Assembly (NCBI GenBank): GCA_002007465.1
Contig: LNAC01000108.1
Location: forward strand, 3,798,306-3,862,305
Reading direction: 5' to 3'
Source of the DNA: Ailurus styani
Taxonomy: Eukaryota; Chordata; Mammalia; Carnivora; Ailuridae
DNA length: 64,000 nucleotides
The notes beneath the pieces were generated by a model that was not told where the DNA came from, made no database searches, and worked only from the letters and a program-made list of their open reading frames with translations. This document shows, one piece after another, positions 22,931-34,902 of the stretch. Position numbers and translations under genes: made by a program. Numbering within the stretch: the stretch's first letter is position 1; each line of letters starts with the position of its first letter.

Positions 22931-24580
22931 TCCAGCCTATTTTTTAAGTATAATTTTTTCAAACTTTATTCTTCAGTCTGGGGATCTATACCCTGCCTGA
23001 ATTCTCCAGAACCACGTGTATCAACCCCTTGAGTCTTTCATTCAGCTGCAAAAGATTTCCTGACTCAGTGTTATAGACACAGGAAAGGCAAAGAGCTTGG
23101 CCCAGGAGACTTGAATTCTGTTTCTACAGCATTTCGAATTCACTGTGTGACCTTGGGCAAGTCTCTTCCCTCCCTGGGCCCGATTCTTCTACTGCACAGT
23201 GAGGGGGTTAGAGATGATTCCCTAGGCCTGTCATTATGTGGGAGGTGCCTAGTATGCTGGGTGAGGTTTTCTCTGTTCTAGAAACCCTTTCCCATCTCCT
23301 GCAGGAACTACCCCTGGAGTCCAGCAAATTCTGCAGTGAGGTCACACTGCAGAGCAAGCAAACAGCCCCAAAGCAACGCCATCAAACGCCGAAGAGTGTC
23401 TAAGACTGTCACAAAAGCTGTTCCTGGGGGGTGAGCGCCCCGCCTCTCACCACCTCCCAGAACCCACACACAGAATCTGCTCCATCCATTCTCAGATTCC
23501 TCCCCTCTGCAGAGGCAAGAGCTGTCTTCCGGCCTGATGTCCCTTAGGGACATGAGCACCGCTAAAATCGCATTGATTAATCGGGTCCCACCCATGGATC
23601 AATGGCTGGCATTAGGCGAGCTTAGCGCAGTTTTATTAGTCTGGCTGCCCTCTTGCAGATGTTATAGATGAAGAAATAAAACGAGGAGGAGAGGGAAAAA
23701 GGACAAAATCATTAGTCTGAAAGGAGCAAAAGAGCATCTTCTCTATTTTGTATTCAGATTCAGAGCTGCGCTGGGAGCACACACAACAATCCATTTTTAT
23801 GCTGTTTCCAGAAGTTCAGCTCAGCCTCCTGATTTCCCATTTTGCCTGATATCTTAGATCCCAGGAGCATTTGGTCAGAAGCATCCGCCAGCCCAGACTC
23901 TGAAGCCATTTTCCAGAACCCCGAAAACACCTGAGGACCCACTCATTCGTTCATCCATTTCTCACCAGGGCAGGAGGCTTCTGGCTGATGCAGGGAAACA
24001 GGCCTGACTATCCCCCGGATAATCCATCTTGCAAGTGTCATACTTGCTCTGAGGAGACTGGCCCTTCACAGGCCCCGCCAAGCACCCTGCCACACAGTCC
24101 CCACCTTGCCAAAGCTTTGGTTCCAACAGAGGAAACCCACAGCCTCTGTCCCCTGAAGCTCTCCAGAGAGGCGCTTTGAATTAAGACCAGAAATGCTTTT
24201 AAGAGACTTCGGTCCCTGGCCTTCTAATGATGACCTCTTCCTTAATTTTGTGATGGCTTCATCTGCCTCCTTCGATCATCGAGGTAGCTATAAAAAGCTA
24301 AACACCTCCTACTAACCCCATTAGGATGAAAGCGGAGGATTTTATTATTCATTTTTAATAGGAAGAAGCTCAAACTCCCCCAGGAAGTGTAAAAGGTAGG
24401 GTTTTGATGTATCTGGTATGGAGAGGTGGCAACAAAGTAGACCCCCACCCCTACCCCGAGAATGGCAAAGTCAAACGGGAAAGACTTAGGGTGACCGGTC
24501 TCTGCGGAAAGGAAATGAGCTCAGGGAGCCCCAACACGTTCCTCCAAGGCGCCCGGGCTCCACCGCGCACTGATTTCAGG
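22931..24580. other. Intergenic sequence with a MIR
   Basis: A MIR lies at about 23090-23245; the rest is unique. No coding exon is recognised. Confidence 0.55.
23090..23245 (+). mobile_element. MIR
   Basis: CACTGTGTGACCTTGGGCAA then CTCTTCCCTCCCTGGGCC. Confidence 0.8.
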
Positions 24581-25260
24581 CGCTGCCCGGGAATCCAGAA
24601 ATAACCCAAATCCCCTAGAACGCTGTCTCCTGATAATTGTCTGTTAAACATTTGCAACTCACACACAAAGGTAACTAAACGGAACGGTTCCCTCCTGGAC
24701 CGCACCGTTCATAACAGTAATAAAGCCCCTGCCACAGACAGCGTCATTATCCAAACGCCATTAACATCAATATTCGTATCAAATGCCATCTGGCAAAAGA
24801 TCTTGCAAAAGGAAGGCCCTCCTACTCCGGGACATCGCAGCTTGGTGCAGAGGGCACAGCTCTGGCCCGCTCAGCTCCTGCTGGGAGCGCGGGGGGCGGG
24901 GCCTGCCTGGGAGCACAGGCCCAGGCCCGCGGGCGGATCCCTGGAGGGGTACCAAGGTGCACCTGGGAAGGAAGGGCAGGGAAGGCGACAACCCTCCAAG
25001 TCCAATCTACTCCCTGTCGTTGACTTTTTTTCTTCAAGTCTTAATTATGAAGCTGCAACCACCCGCTCCTTCACATTGTCATAATAAGAAACTGATGGGG
25101 TATTTATATAAATCCTCGGAGGGATCATTGTTTTGAAGAGAAACAGAACTTAACCTCCCGCCAGTCCTCAGGGCTGCCTTACAGACAGCGTCACATGCAC
25201 AAGCCTATACTTAAGTTGAAAGAGATTTCTGCGCGGAGTAATTACCTGACCCCAGCACAA
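24581..25260. other. Repeat-free stretch, candidate regulatory element
   Basis: No recognisable repeats over about 700 bases. The 13-mer ACAGACAGCGTCA occurs at 24734-24746 and 25181-25193, each preceded within two bases by CTGCC. Three AACGG cores (MYB-like, either strand) cluster at about 24678-24712. Regulatory function is an inference. Confidence 0.3.
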
Positions 25261-25639
25261 GTGGTTTTTCCTGGAGAGAGGGGCTGGGTGCGTGGGGCAC
25301 AGCCCCGCTCCTGCTCCGCGCCGGTTCCTGTTGCCCCCGCCCCTGCCCCCGGTCCACCCAGGTGGCTCCCTGAGGACCCGAGGCCACCCAGCCGTGAGGC
25401 CCCGCAGCCCTGAGCCTGGGCACAGGAGACAGGAGCCTTCTGGGGTTGGAGTTTGACAAAGTGATGCTGGGCCCAGGCAGAGAAATAGAAGAGAAATACA
25501 GAAATACAGGCTCTCGGGGATCCTAACCAACCATGCCCAGCATCGTCTTCCCCTCTGTCAGTTTCAGCTGTTATGATTATGAATATGCATAAATAAATAC
25601 CCATCCCATGGGGTCATGGTGAGGTTCAAATGAAGTAAT
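25261..25639. other. GC-moderate unique sequence
   Basis: This is a small GC-rich patch (about 25300-25420) without gene signals. Confidence 0.4.
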
Positions 25640-25850
25640 AGTGATGATAGTAAGAATAATAATGGTCACCATTTATGGAGTTCATTGTGTGCCATTGAGC
25701 CTGAGGGTTTCACATTGATCCCCATTTCATACAAGATGAAACAGAGGTTCAGAGAAGTTAGGCAACCTACCCCAGCCAAGTCAATTCATAAGTGGGAGCT
25801 GGAGTTAGAGCCCAAATCTTCCCCACCCCCAGTTGCCCAAGCTCTTGGCC
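25640..25850 (-). mobile_element. MIR
   Basis: ATCCCCATTTCATACAAGAT then GAAACAGAGGTTCAGAGAAG in reverse MIR order. Confidence 0.8.
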
Positions 25851-25874
25851 ATTTAGCAAGCTCTGATGGGCTGA

Positions 25875-26010
25875 GCACCAGACTGGGAGGCAGAAGGCCA
25901 AGGTGCTTCATCCTGGCTCCCCGGCCTCCCTGCTGTGTGGCCGTGGGTTAGTCGCTTTGCCTCTCTGGGTCTCAGTGTATCTGACTGCGTCACCAAGAGG
26001 CTGTGATGCT
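25875..26010 (+). mobile_element. MIR
   Basis: CTGCTGTGTGGCCGTGGGTT then GCCTCTCTGGGTCTCAGTG, head to head with the previous MIR. Confidence 0.75.
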
Positions 26011-27279
26011 CTTATGAGAAGAACGCTGAGCCTGACTGCTCTTCCTAGTGAGCTAATGGGCAAAGCCCTGCTCAGCTGAAAGGAGATTCCCTCTGAGAAG
26101 CAGCACGGCTAAGCTGTAAACAGGGGAAAGTGGCAGCAGCGAAGAGGAGTGGCTTTAGAGAAACCCCAGGGAAGGAGGCTCTGTGTGAGCTCAGGCCCCG
26201 GGCAGCCAGAGCAGAGGGACCGTTTCCAGAGAGTAACCAAGGACCGGATGCTGCTTGGGCCACAGGCTAAGGACAGGCGCTGGCCCCACACAAGCCTGCC
26301 TGAGGACAATCACACCGTCAGAACCGGGGACCTGGGCAGCGGTAAGAGGATCATCATTCCCCTTCACAGCGGCTGCAGCATCTTTCATCCCGAGGCGTGA
26401 CCGTGACCGGCTGCCGGCAGCACTCAGAACGGCTCCGACGTGCCCAGTCCCGGTGAACGTGAGCATGGGATGAGGCAGGAAGCTCTTCTCTACTCCCACC
26501 GTCAATCCTTTCGGGAAAGAGACAGGACTCAATAAATCCAAATAATTTTTTCAAAGCGAGCTTCCCAACATCGGAAGCATCCACACATAGCTGGCCAGGG
26601 ATGTCCCAGGAGGAATTCCCACACGGAGAGGGAGGCCTTTCAGGGCTAGAACTTCGGTTCTATAGCAGCCCTTTGTACTCGCCCAGCACAAAGCCTCCTC
26701 ACAGGAGACCGGGATGTGCTTGGAGAGGGGACGACGCTCTTCTCTAGGAGAACGGAAGTCTTTGACTCCAGTCCTGCACGGTCCACGCTCTCTGTCCTGG
26801 GGGACTGCATCGAGGGGTTCGCGCCCCGCCTCTCACTCCCTGCGAGCCCCGGGGCTGATGTGGCAGACCCTCGCCAAGGGGCTAGAACAGGGTAGGGTGA
26901 GAAGCCAGGACAGAGCTGGGGTTCCCTGGTGTGGGAAAGCAGAAGGCATTACTGTCAGAAGAGGTCAGAGTCAGGATGTAGCGCAGAGAGTCCAAGAATC
27001 CAGAGCAAGGAGTCAAGGTCCAACATGGCAGGCCAGGTTCTAATGGGAAATCTGCATAATTGCGTCAAATGCCAGCCAGCATTTCGAGCTCACCTTAAAG
27101 GCCAGTGAGGACGTGACTCATGGCTTGGTTCGCCCTGTTCAAAAATGACCTGGGGAGAGTGGGTGCTTGGAGTAACAAGGAGCAGCTCCAGCCACCAAGC
27201 ACCCTAGACTGCCCACAGAACCCTCTGCAAATCTCGGGCACGTCTCTGACTCCGGGCTACTAATATCACAACCTTGGTA
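26011..27279. other. Unique intergenic sequence
   Basis: No recognised repeat or exon. Short open frames on both strands overlap. Confidence 0.45.
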
Positions 27280-28150
27280 AAGGGAACTTTTCCCTTTTCT
27301 ACTTTTCCATAATGCATTCAGGCAGAAGGGCCATTAAAATACTTAACAAAGAATGAAAAATCAAAGGAAGAAGACAATTTTTTACTGTATTTTTTAAACA
27401 TTTGGGTAAGAAAAGTCAGATGTCAAAAAAAAATCCCCATTTACATCTTTTAAAATGTGAGCAATTAATATTTTCCATGGAGGTTCACGCTCCCTCTCTT
27501 CATTCTGTTTGCAGGGTATTGTTAAGCCATGCTTTGTAATTTGCTGCTTGTTTAAATATTCAGTCTGTATTTCATTTGGGCTACACATTTAATTCAGCCA
27601 ACATGTTCATTTTAAGATCAATACTGTCATAACTATGTTGAAAAATTAAATTATTGTAACTTTATTTACATTTCTTAAAAGTACTGTGAAAATTATTCTT
27701 AACCAGGACCTAATCAATGTTAGAGTCTAAAAATATGCCACTCTGCATGAAGCTATAAAAAGATTAATGTACATTTTTTTACAAGAAATTAGTAGCTTAA
27801 TGAAGTGGATAAAAACGCTGTCACAATTTTTATTGGATCTAAATTGCATAGTAGTGGAGGTACAGTAAGTGCCTTCCCCATAATGACATAATGAGTCATG
27901 ACTGGTGCTGGAAGGCTAATTTGCCCTTAACTGACACAAAACCAGGGAATTAACATCCCAGTCGCTCTACGCCAATAGCAGATGCATTATTTCATTGCAC
28001 AGCAGGGTTTTTAACTAAACTCTTAACTGTAGAAATATTGATCTATTCTTCTGTGAAATGATGAAATTGAAATTTTTTAAAAGGACGTCTTAAATTATGG
28101 CTGCTGCGGTGACATTTGCTTTCACAGTACCATGCCTGTCAACACAGCAG
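27280..28150. other. AT-rich repeat-free block, candidate conserved enhancer
   Basis: About 870 bases with no interspersed repeat, high AT content, and many homeodomain and POU/SOX-like cores (GCAATTAATA, TTTAATTCAG, AAATTGCATA). This composition is typical of deeply conserved developmental non-coding elements. The call needs alignment to confirm. Confidence 0.4.
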
Positions 28151-28455
28151 ATGCAACGGGAGAAATTTGGGGAGGCTCATCCCTGGGTTTTACAGTCTTT
28201 CATCAGAGCAGCGAGGAAGGGGGAATTTGGTAGGACAGCAAGTGCTGACATCTGAGAAACTGACAGACCATCTACAGGTGCCCAGGTTCTGAAGTGAATG
28301 CTCTAGAACATTGTCCTAGCCCCTAGGTTGGTTTACTTTGAAGATGATCTAGGACTCACGAGTTGTTCTGAGCAACACACTCACCAAAACGGTGATATTC
28401 AACCCAAGTTCCAAAGACAAATTTAGTGGTGAAAAGTAGGATAGGTAGTAGTTGG

Positions 28456-28660
28456 GGGCACCTGGGTGGCTCTGTCGGTTAAGCAGCTGCCTTCGGCTCA
28501 GGTCATGATCTCAAGGTCGTGTGATCGAGTCCCACATTGGGCTCCCTGCTCAGCAGAGAGCCTGCTTCTCCCTCTCTCCCTGCCTGCCGCTCTGCCTACT
28601 TGTACACTTTCTCTCTATCTCTCTGCCAAATAAATAAATAAAATCTTTAAAAAAAAAAAA
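28456..28660 (+). mobile_element. CanSINE with 18-base target duplication
   Basis: AGGATAGGTAGTAGTTGG lies at 28438-28455 and 28661-28678, a perfect match. Confidence 0.94.
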
Positions 28661-28961
28661 AGGATAGGTAGTAGTTGGAGGAGCTAGAAACCCTTTGAAG
28701 AGACAAGTATGAAGTTAGAGACATTGTACTGCCCTGGCTTCGGTTTGGTCATTCATTCATTCAGCCATTCACTCATTCATTCATTCATCTTAAATTTATT
28801 GGGCACCTACCAAGTGCCAGAGATGAATAAATATAGTAACCCATCCTTTGGTGGCTAACTGTTGCTTCTGTCAAACAGTGCAATGGACACACACTCCTTT
28901 GTTTAACCAAATAAATCAAAATTCATCTTACTTTGAAATTTTCACAATAAACCTGGAACTA
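28661..28961. other. Unique sequence with an ATTC repeat
   Basis: A short (ATTC)n tract at about 28749-28789 precedes an old repeat 3' end (GGGCACCTACCAAGTGCCAG). Confidence 0.6.
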
Positions 28962-29203
28962 GGTGTGCCTGGGTGGCTCAATCGGTTAAGCGTCTGCCTT
29001 CAGCTCCAGTCATGATCCCAGAGTCCTGAGATTGAGCCCCGCATCACGCTCCCTGTTTGGTGGGGGGAGCCTTCTTCTCTCTCTCCCTCTGCTGATCCCC
29101 CTGCTTGTGCACGCTCTCTCTCTCTCTGTCAGATAAATAAATAAAATCTTTAAAACACACGCACATACACACACACTAATTTATTTAAAAAAAAAAAAAA
29201 AAG
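28962..29203 (+). mobile_element. CanSINE with CA-rich tail
   Basis: The duplication CCTGGAACTA lies at 28952-28961 and 29204-29213. The tail contains a secondary CA stretch before the final A run. Confidence 0.9.
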
Positions 29204-29213
29204 CCTGGAACTA

Positions 29214-30354
29214 ACTGCAGGTGCTTTGAGCTATTACAACCCAGGAACTAAGATCTAAAAAGAACGGTGTGCTGACTCACATAGAGATCTGACACCTTTT
29301 ATGCATCTCTGTTTGTCACCTTGCGTTACCATCCAAAACACACCCACCCACCCACCCACCCACACACAAACAAGCTGCAAAATCAGAATTCTTTATGCTG
29401 GAGGGCCTGGGAAACCAAACCTATTTAACTCAATTCAACAAGCCTGTATTCTACCACATGACCTAGACCCAGGCACGTAAAATGACTAGACGTACGTGGC
29501 CGGATCCAACCTACAGGCTCCTGGTTCTCAACAAGAATAACATGAAGCCACAGACAGCCTTAGTAACGTGGTTGGGGATGGACCTGGTATCACTATCTTT
29601 CAAATCACTCCAGGTGGTTCTGGAGTGCAGCTGGGGTTCAGAATCACCTCTGTAAAGGCATTCAACACAGCAAGCGTAGAGACCACACAGACTGCGCTCA
29701 GGAAATTGGAGGACTTGGTCACCAGGCTCTGCCCAGGGGCTTTGAGGAAGAGAGCCACCAAGAGGCCAGGTGAGGACGCACAAAAGAAGGGCAATCAGAT
29801 ACATTGGGAACTGGGGACGATGAATTTGCTCCCCTACTCTGAGGCTAGGACCATGCTCAGCTGCGTGTAAAAAACCAATAAAATCTCCTCCTCATCTTCT
29901 CTTCAATATTTATAGAATTTTTTAAAATGCATATATGTATATTGTTAATTATAGAAAAGGATACATATTCATTGTAGGGAAAAATTGGAAAACACTGTTA
30001 GAAAGGTAGGGAAAAAAGAGGCTTTTCAAATCCCTGTTATTTTAAAGAGATAGAGGAATCCATCGGTTTGAAAACATCCTAAAATTGATTGCTGAAGCAG
30101 GAATGAAAGATCCTGTTCTTGTATCCCCATCAACACTGAGTATCATTCCTTAAAGAAATGCCCATTTGATAAAGAGAAAGGGAAGCCCATTGCTATTTTA
30201 ATATGCATTTCTTCTCTTCCTTGCGAGGTTTTATCGTTTTTCATGTTTCTGGCTTCTTTGTGTGTACGTGTCACATACTAATATCTTTTCTTCACTTTCT
30301 TTTGGAATGTGTTTCTTACTGATTTATAAAACTGTATGAGGAATGTTAACTTTG
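29214..30354. other. Intergenic sequence with CACC repeat
   Basis: A (CCCA)n tract lies at about 29340-29364. The 100-codon open frame at 29568-29870 shows no recognisable domain and is not called a gene. Confidence 0.5.
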
Positions 30355-30479
30355 GGGCACCTGGTTGGCTCAGTTGGAAGAGCACACAACTCTTGATCTC
30401 AGGGTCGTGAGTTCGAGCCCCACGTTGGGTGCAGAGATTACTTAAGTAAATTCATAAATAAATAAACTGAAAAAAAAAA
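30355..30479 (+). mobile_element. Short-type CanSINE with 14-base duplication
   Basis: GGGTCGTGAGTTCGAGCCCC then CAGAGATTACTTAAGTAAA is the short subtype without the CT block. GAATGTTAACTTTG flanks it on both sides. Confidence 0.9.
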
Positions 30480-31593
30480 GAATGTTAACTTTGTGTATTA
30501 CACATTAGCCAACACTTTTCCCTAGTTCCTGTTTTGTGTAGAGCAGTATGTTCTGACATAAAGAATTTTTTCATTCCTATGTAAAGAAGACAAAGAAGAA
30601 CAATAAACAGAACTCTTTTGTAAATTGCCTCTGGTATCTTTCATTTCTCTTTCCCTTCCCCCCTGCTGTGTTGACAAATCCCTGGGAGGTGGAGCCAGAA
30701 CACTCCCCAGCTGTGTGATTCAGGGCACGCCCTTCACTTCTCTGAGCCTCTACTTTCCCCCATCTGCACCCTCACTTTTGTCAGGGTGAAATTCCGTCAC
30801 CACTCTCATGGTCTCATGGGGAGAACTTTGCTATCTTATTCGCTGATATATCCCCAGAACCTAGAATGGAGACCTGCACCCCATAGGCGCTCAATAAATA
30901 TTTGTCGATTGAGTGAGTAAGTATCTGGCTTGGACCCTCGCCCAGAACAGGCAATCAGTAAATGTCGGCTCCAACAACAATCCCAGACTGCACTGTTCCT
31001 AAGAGGTCTTTAAGGATCAGAAGTTGTATCTCCCAGTCGGGTTGTTTGTGTTTTTCCTCTTATGCCCCCCCCACCAACACACACACACACATACACACAC
31101 ACACGGTGAAGAACGGACAGGGTGTGTCATATGAGGCCAGGCCTCTCCTGAGCATCCCTGGTGGATACAAAAGAGGCCTAATGCACCAACCTGGTCCTTC
31201 TCCTGGTGATGGCTCTTGTGGGAGTCCATTGTACATACAGAATAATTAAATGAGATGAGGAGATGGGCCAGGAGATCCAGAAGGGAAAAGCAGGATCATA
31301 GAAGGTATGTTGGAGAAGGAGGTGCCCACAAGGCATTTGAAGGGCGGAGACACTTTCAACACACAGCAGGTCACCCCCATCCTCGGTTTTTCTTTCCACG
31401 GGCTCAGCTGCCTAGGGTCAGCCAGGCGACCCTAGGGAAGCAGGGGAGCCTCCTCTCCCGGTATCCTCAGGTCAATAGTAGCCTAAACCTATGTCACAAT
31501 GCCTGTCGTTCCCCTCACTTCGTCTCATCACACAGGCCTTTTCTCATCTTACATCGTCACAAGAAGGGAGAGTACAGGACAGTAAGATATATA
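30480..31593. other. Intergenic sequence with L2 end and CA repeat
   Basis: An L2 3' end lies at about 30825-30925 (GCTCAATAAATATTTGTCGA). A CA repeat is at about 31076-31105. No gene is supported. Confidence 0.55.
30825..30925 (+). mobile_element. L2 3' end
   Basis: ATATCCCCAGAACCTAGAAT then GCTCAATAAATATTTG is the standard L2 terminus. Confidence 0.75.
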
Positions 31594-31798
31594 TCTTTTA
31601 AAGATCTATTTATTTATTTGAGAAAGAGAGAGTGGGGAGCACGTGGACGGTGGGGGGGCAGTGGGAGAGGGAGAGAAGCAGACTCCCCGCTGAGCTCAGA
31701 GCCCCCCACTGCAGGGCTCATGCTCATGACCCTGAGATCATGACCTGAGCCAAATTTGAGAGTCAGATGCTTAACCCACTGAGCCCCCCAGGCACCCC
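31594..31798 (-). mobile_element. CanSINE, older copy
   Basis: Reverse SINE from TTTTAAAGATCTATTTATTT to GAGCCCCCCAGGCACCCC. No clear target duplication remains. Confidence 0.88.
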
Positions 31799-33295
31799 AG
31801 GGCAATAACATATTTTGAGATAGAGACCACATTCATATTACTTTTACTACATTATATTATTATAGTTGTTCTGTTGTTCTATTTTATTATTAATCTCCTA
31901 CTTTGCCTAATTTGCAAATTAAACTTGACCATAGGTATGTATGTATAGGAAAAAACACAGTATGTATAGGGTTGGGTATTATCTGTGATTTCAGGCATTT
32001 ACTAGGAGTCTTGGAGCGTATGCCCTGTGGATAAGGGGGACTAATGGTACAGAGGAGAGGAAGCTGGTAGGCCGGATGATAAACCATGATCTAGGCTCAC
32101 TTTTAGCCCTGTGACTATTGGCCAAATGCGCTATTTGGCTACAGGACAACTATGTGTTATATTCATGACACCCCTCACCCGGACAAGGTGACTTGCTTAT
32201 TGAGTTTAAGAAAAGCTCTCCTTTTATAGTTTTACATGTATAAGATTGGGGGGGATGGAAATCCCAAGAAAAAGATGTGAAATCCAGAACATTCAGCCAA
32301 GTTTGGGTTTTTCATTTCTGTTCTAAATAAGCCTCCTACATGGTTTGTGTTGAGCTTCACAACTGGGGTTCTTCACTTTTCTGAATGCAGACCCCTTGGG
32401 GAATGTGAGGAAAGGCCAGGTTCCCTTGGTCCGGTTGGTCTGTGTGATTTTGCACACAAATTCAGGATGCTCCAGAACTTTCCACTGACTCCTCGGGTCA
32501 TACAGTGAGCTTCTTGCATTAGAAGTTTGCATTAGAAGAAGACTATCCAGAAAACCCAGACTTGAAATTCTGTAATCATTAGCCTCTCTTTGGCCTGAAA
32601 ATCATCATTTCTTGGCATTTTGTAATTGGCCACAAACACTGGATCTTTCTCATTCACTTCTTCCCTGAGATGATTTGCCTTCTCACTCACTACCTGACTG
32701 AGGTCCGAGCCAGGAATCATGACCTCCATAGTGTGTGGGTGTATTAAGTAAGGACAACACCAACTGCTCTAACAAAAAAAGCTCATCATCTCAAAGACAT
32801 CCCAGCAGAGATGTTTATTTGCTGTTATGGAAGATTCCAATGCAAGTTTTCTTGGTCATCAGATGACCCTTCCAGCAGGTGATCCAGGATCCATGTTCCT
32901 TCGACGTCAAGGCTCTGTGTTTCTGACAGTGAAGTTGTGCTCATTGGCATCTCTCTGGTGGAAGGGGAGAGGACCAAGCATATAAGATCACACATGAGAA
33001 GATTTAATGGGCTAGGCCCGGAAGTGGCGTACATCACTTCCCACTTTATTCTGTCAACCAGAATTCAGTCACATAACCACCCCTAACCGAATTGCAAGGG
33101 GGACTGGAAATGTTATTCCTGGGCACAAGAGAGAAAGCTCGCTTGTGGAACGGGTACCCAGCCTCTGCCACCGTGGGTGTCTACAGTTACCCTCAAAGAG
33201 CTCTGGGGCAAGCTGCTCAGAGTCCCCATGTAGCCATTTTCCTTTCTCCTTTTGTAGACTGAGCCTCTAAGGTACTCTGCTACTACCAAGAAAGC
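31799..33295. other. Intergenic sequence with an old interspersed repeat
   Basis: From about 32.74 to 33.11 kb the phrases CCCGGAAGTGGCGTACATCA and ACTTCCCACTTTATTCTGTC belong to an old mammalian repeat I cannot name with confidence. The rest is unique and non-coding. Confidence 0.5.
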
Positions 33296-33299
33296 AGGC

Positions 33300-33530
33300 C
33301 TTTGCTCTGGCATCAGACCGATGGGACTTCAAGTCCAAGCTGTGCCAATACCTAGCAATAGTTTCCTGAAAGTTCCTTTGTCTCTCTGTGCCTCAGTTTA
33401 CTCATCTGTAAAATGGACCACAAAAATAGCTCTAACCTCATGATATTGGGTAGGTTATAGGAGAAGACATTATGTAAAGCTCTCGGTACAATGTCTGGGG
33501 AGTTGTAAGCATTTAGTTATTATAGTACCA
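33300..33530 (+). mobile_element. MIR
   Basis: CTCTGTGCCTCAGTTTACTC then ATCTGTAAAATGGACC is a clear MIR core. Confidence 0.88.
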
Positions 33531-33567
33531 ATGCTACTGCTAATAATATAACAAAAACAGTACTACT

Positions 33568-33760
33568 GGGGTGCCTCCGCAGTTCAGTCATTAAGCGTCT
33601 GCCTTCCGCTCGGGTCATGATCCCAGGGTCCTGGGATCGAGCTCCGCATTGGGCTCCCCACGCAGCGGGAACCCTGCTTCTCCCTCTGCCTCTCCCCCTG
33701 CTTGTGCTCACTCTCTGTGTCAAATAAATAAAATCTAAAAACAAACAAACAAACGAAATA
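33568..33760 (+). mobile_element. CanSINE
   Basis: The head is diverged (GGTGCCTCCGCAGTTCAGTC). The tail ends in an (AAAC)n run. Confidence 0.88.
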
Positions 33761-34800
33761 GTAGTACTATTATTACCGGCTAGTCCAGACTCTGAAAATG
33801 AAGAAAAAAATCCAAGAGACTAACTGAGATCCCTATAAGAACTGAGATAAAATGTGGCAAGAGTCTGGCCTGGAGTGAAATTAAAAAGAATGCCAGTTGA
33901 ACAAGAACTTTTATAACCCTTCCCTTGAATCTGAAAGAAATTAAGAATAAATAATTTAAGGATCTAGTAAATACATTGGGGAGAGGAGAGTCGAGGACCT
34001 ACAGAAGCATAAAGTGGCCCAAATCCCTAGTCTGGGGGTTTTTCAAAGTCACCAATCCCCCTAAGCAAAATTAAGTCCTCTTCTTCATTCTCATCCTCCT
34101 GTCTCTTGGCAGCATTTCATACCACACAGTCTACCCCGTGTTCTTGCTGTGAGGATCATTCTGACTTCTTTTCCAGCCATTCTCCTCCTGCTGATTGACC
34201 ATGGCCTTCCCCAAGTTCTGCCCAGGCCCTCTCAGTGTGCCGGCTCAGTCTTCATTCAGCTCAGCTTTCTTCCCCTCCACCCTGCTCCTGGGAACACTTC
34301 CCCTGAGATCCTGGGCCCCCCTGACTCCTAAATGAGCTCCTTTTTGCCAAATAGCCTGCCTTTCTCAGCTATCCCATTTCCATCAGGAGACGGCCACCGG
34401 GGGTTATAGAGTGAGGAAACAGAGCCCAAAGAACCTTCCATCTTAGACATCTAACCAGGAGAAGCTAGAGTGCAGCAAACAGTTCCATTTCCCAAGTCAA
34501 GGCAGGTGTTAAGGAAATGGCCAGTAGGGCTATAAGCTTCCTTCTCAGCTCATCTTCCAATGCTGCAAAGACAATGCCTTTCCTGGGACAAAGCCCTCAT
34601 CCAGAGAGTCCCAGCACTGCTTTTTTAGAATAAGATAGACCCAGTCTGTTCAAATAAATTAACACTCTCTTCTTAATGCCCCATTACCTGCAATACAAAG
34701 TTCACATGCCTATTTGAATAGAGATGGGAGAGAGGACATGGAAAGAAAGGAGGAATATTTATCATTTACCAAAATGAGTATACCCAGCACCTCTCTTTAA
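33761..34800. other. Unique intergenic sequence
   Basis: No recognised repeat or exon. A 60-codon plus-strand open frame at 34149-34331 has no supporting features. Confidence 0.5.
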
Positions 34801-34801
34801 A

Positions 34802-34902
34802 AGAAGGAAGGAAGGAATGAAGGAAAGAAGGAACGAAGGAAGAGGGAGGAGGGAGGGAGGGAGGGAGGAAGGAAGGAACGAAGGAAGGAAGGAAGGAAGG
34901 GA
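34802..34902. repeat. GGAA-type purine microsatellite
   Basis: About 100 bases of imperfect GGAA and GGGA units, interrupted by AATG and AACG. Confidence 0.93.

Noticed and set aside
29568..29870. 100-codon plus-strand frame
   Set aside because: No domain, no splice or promoter context, and frames on the opposite strand overlap; no support for a gene.
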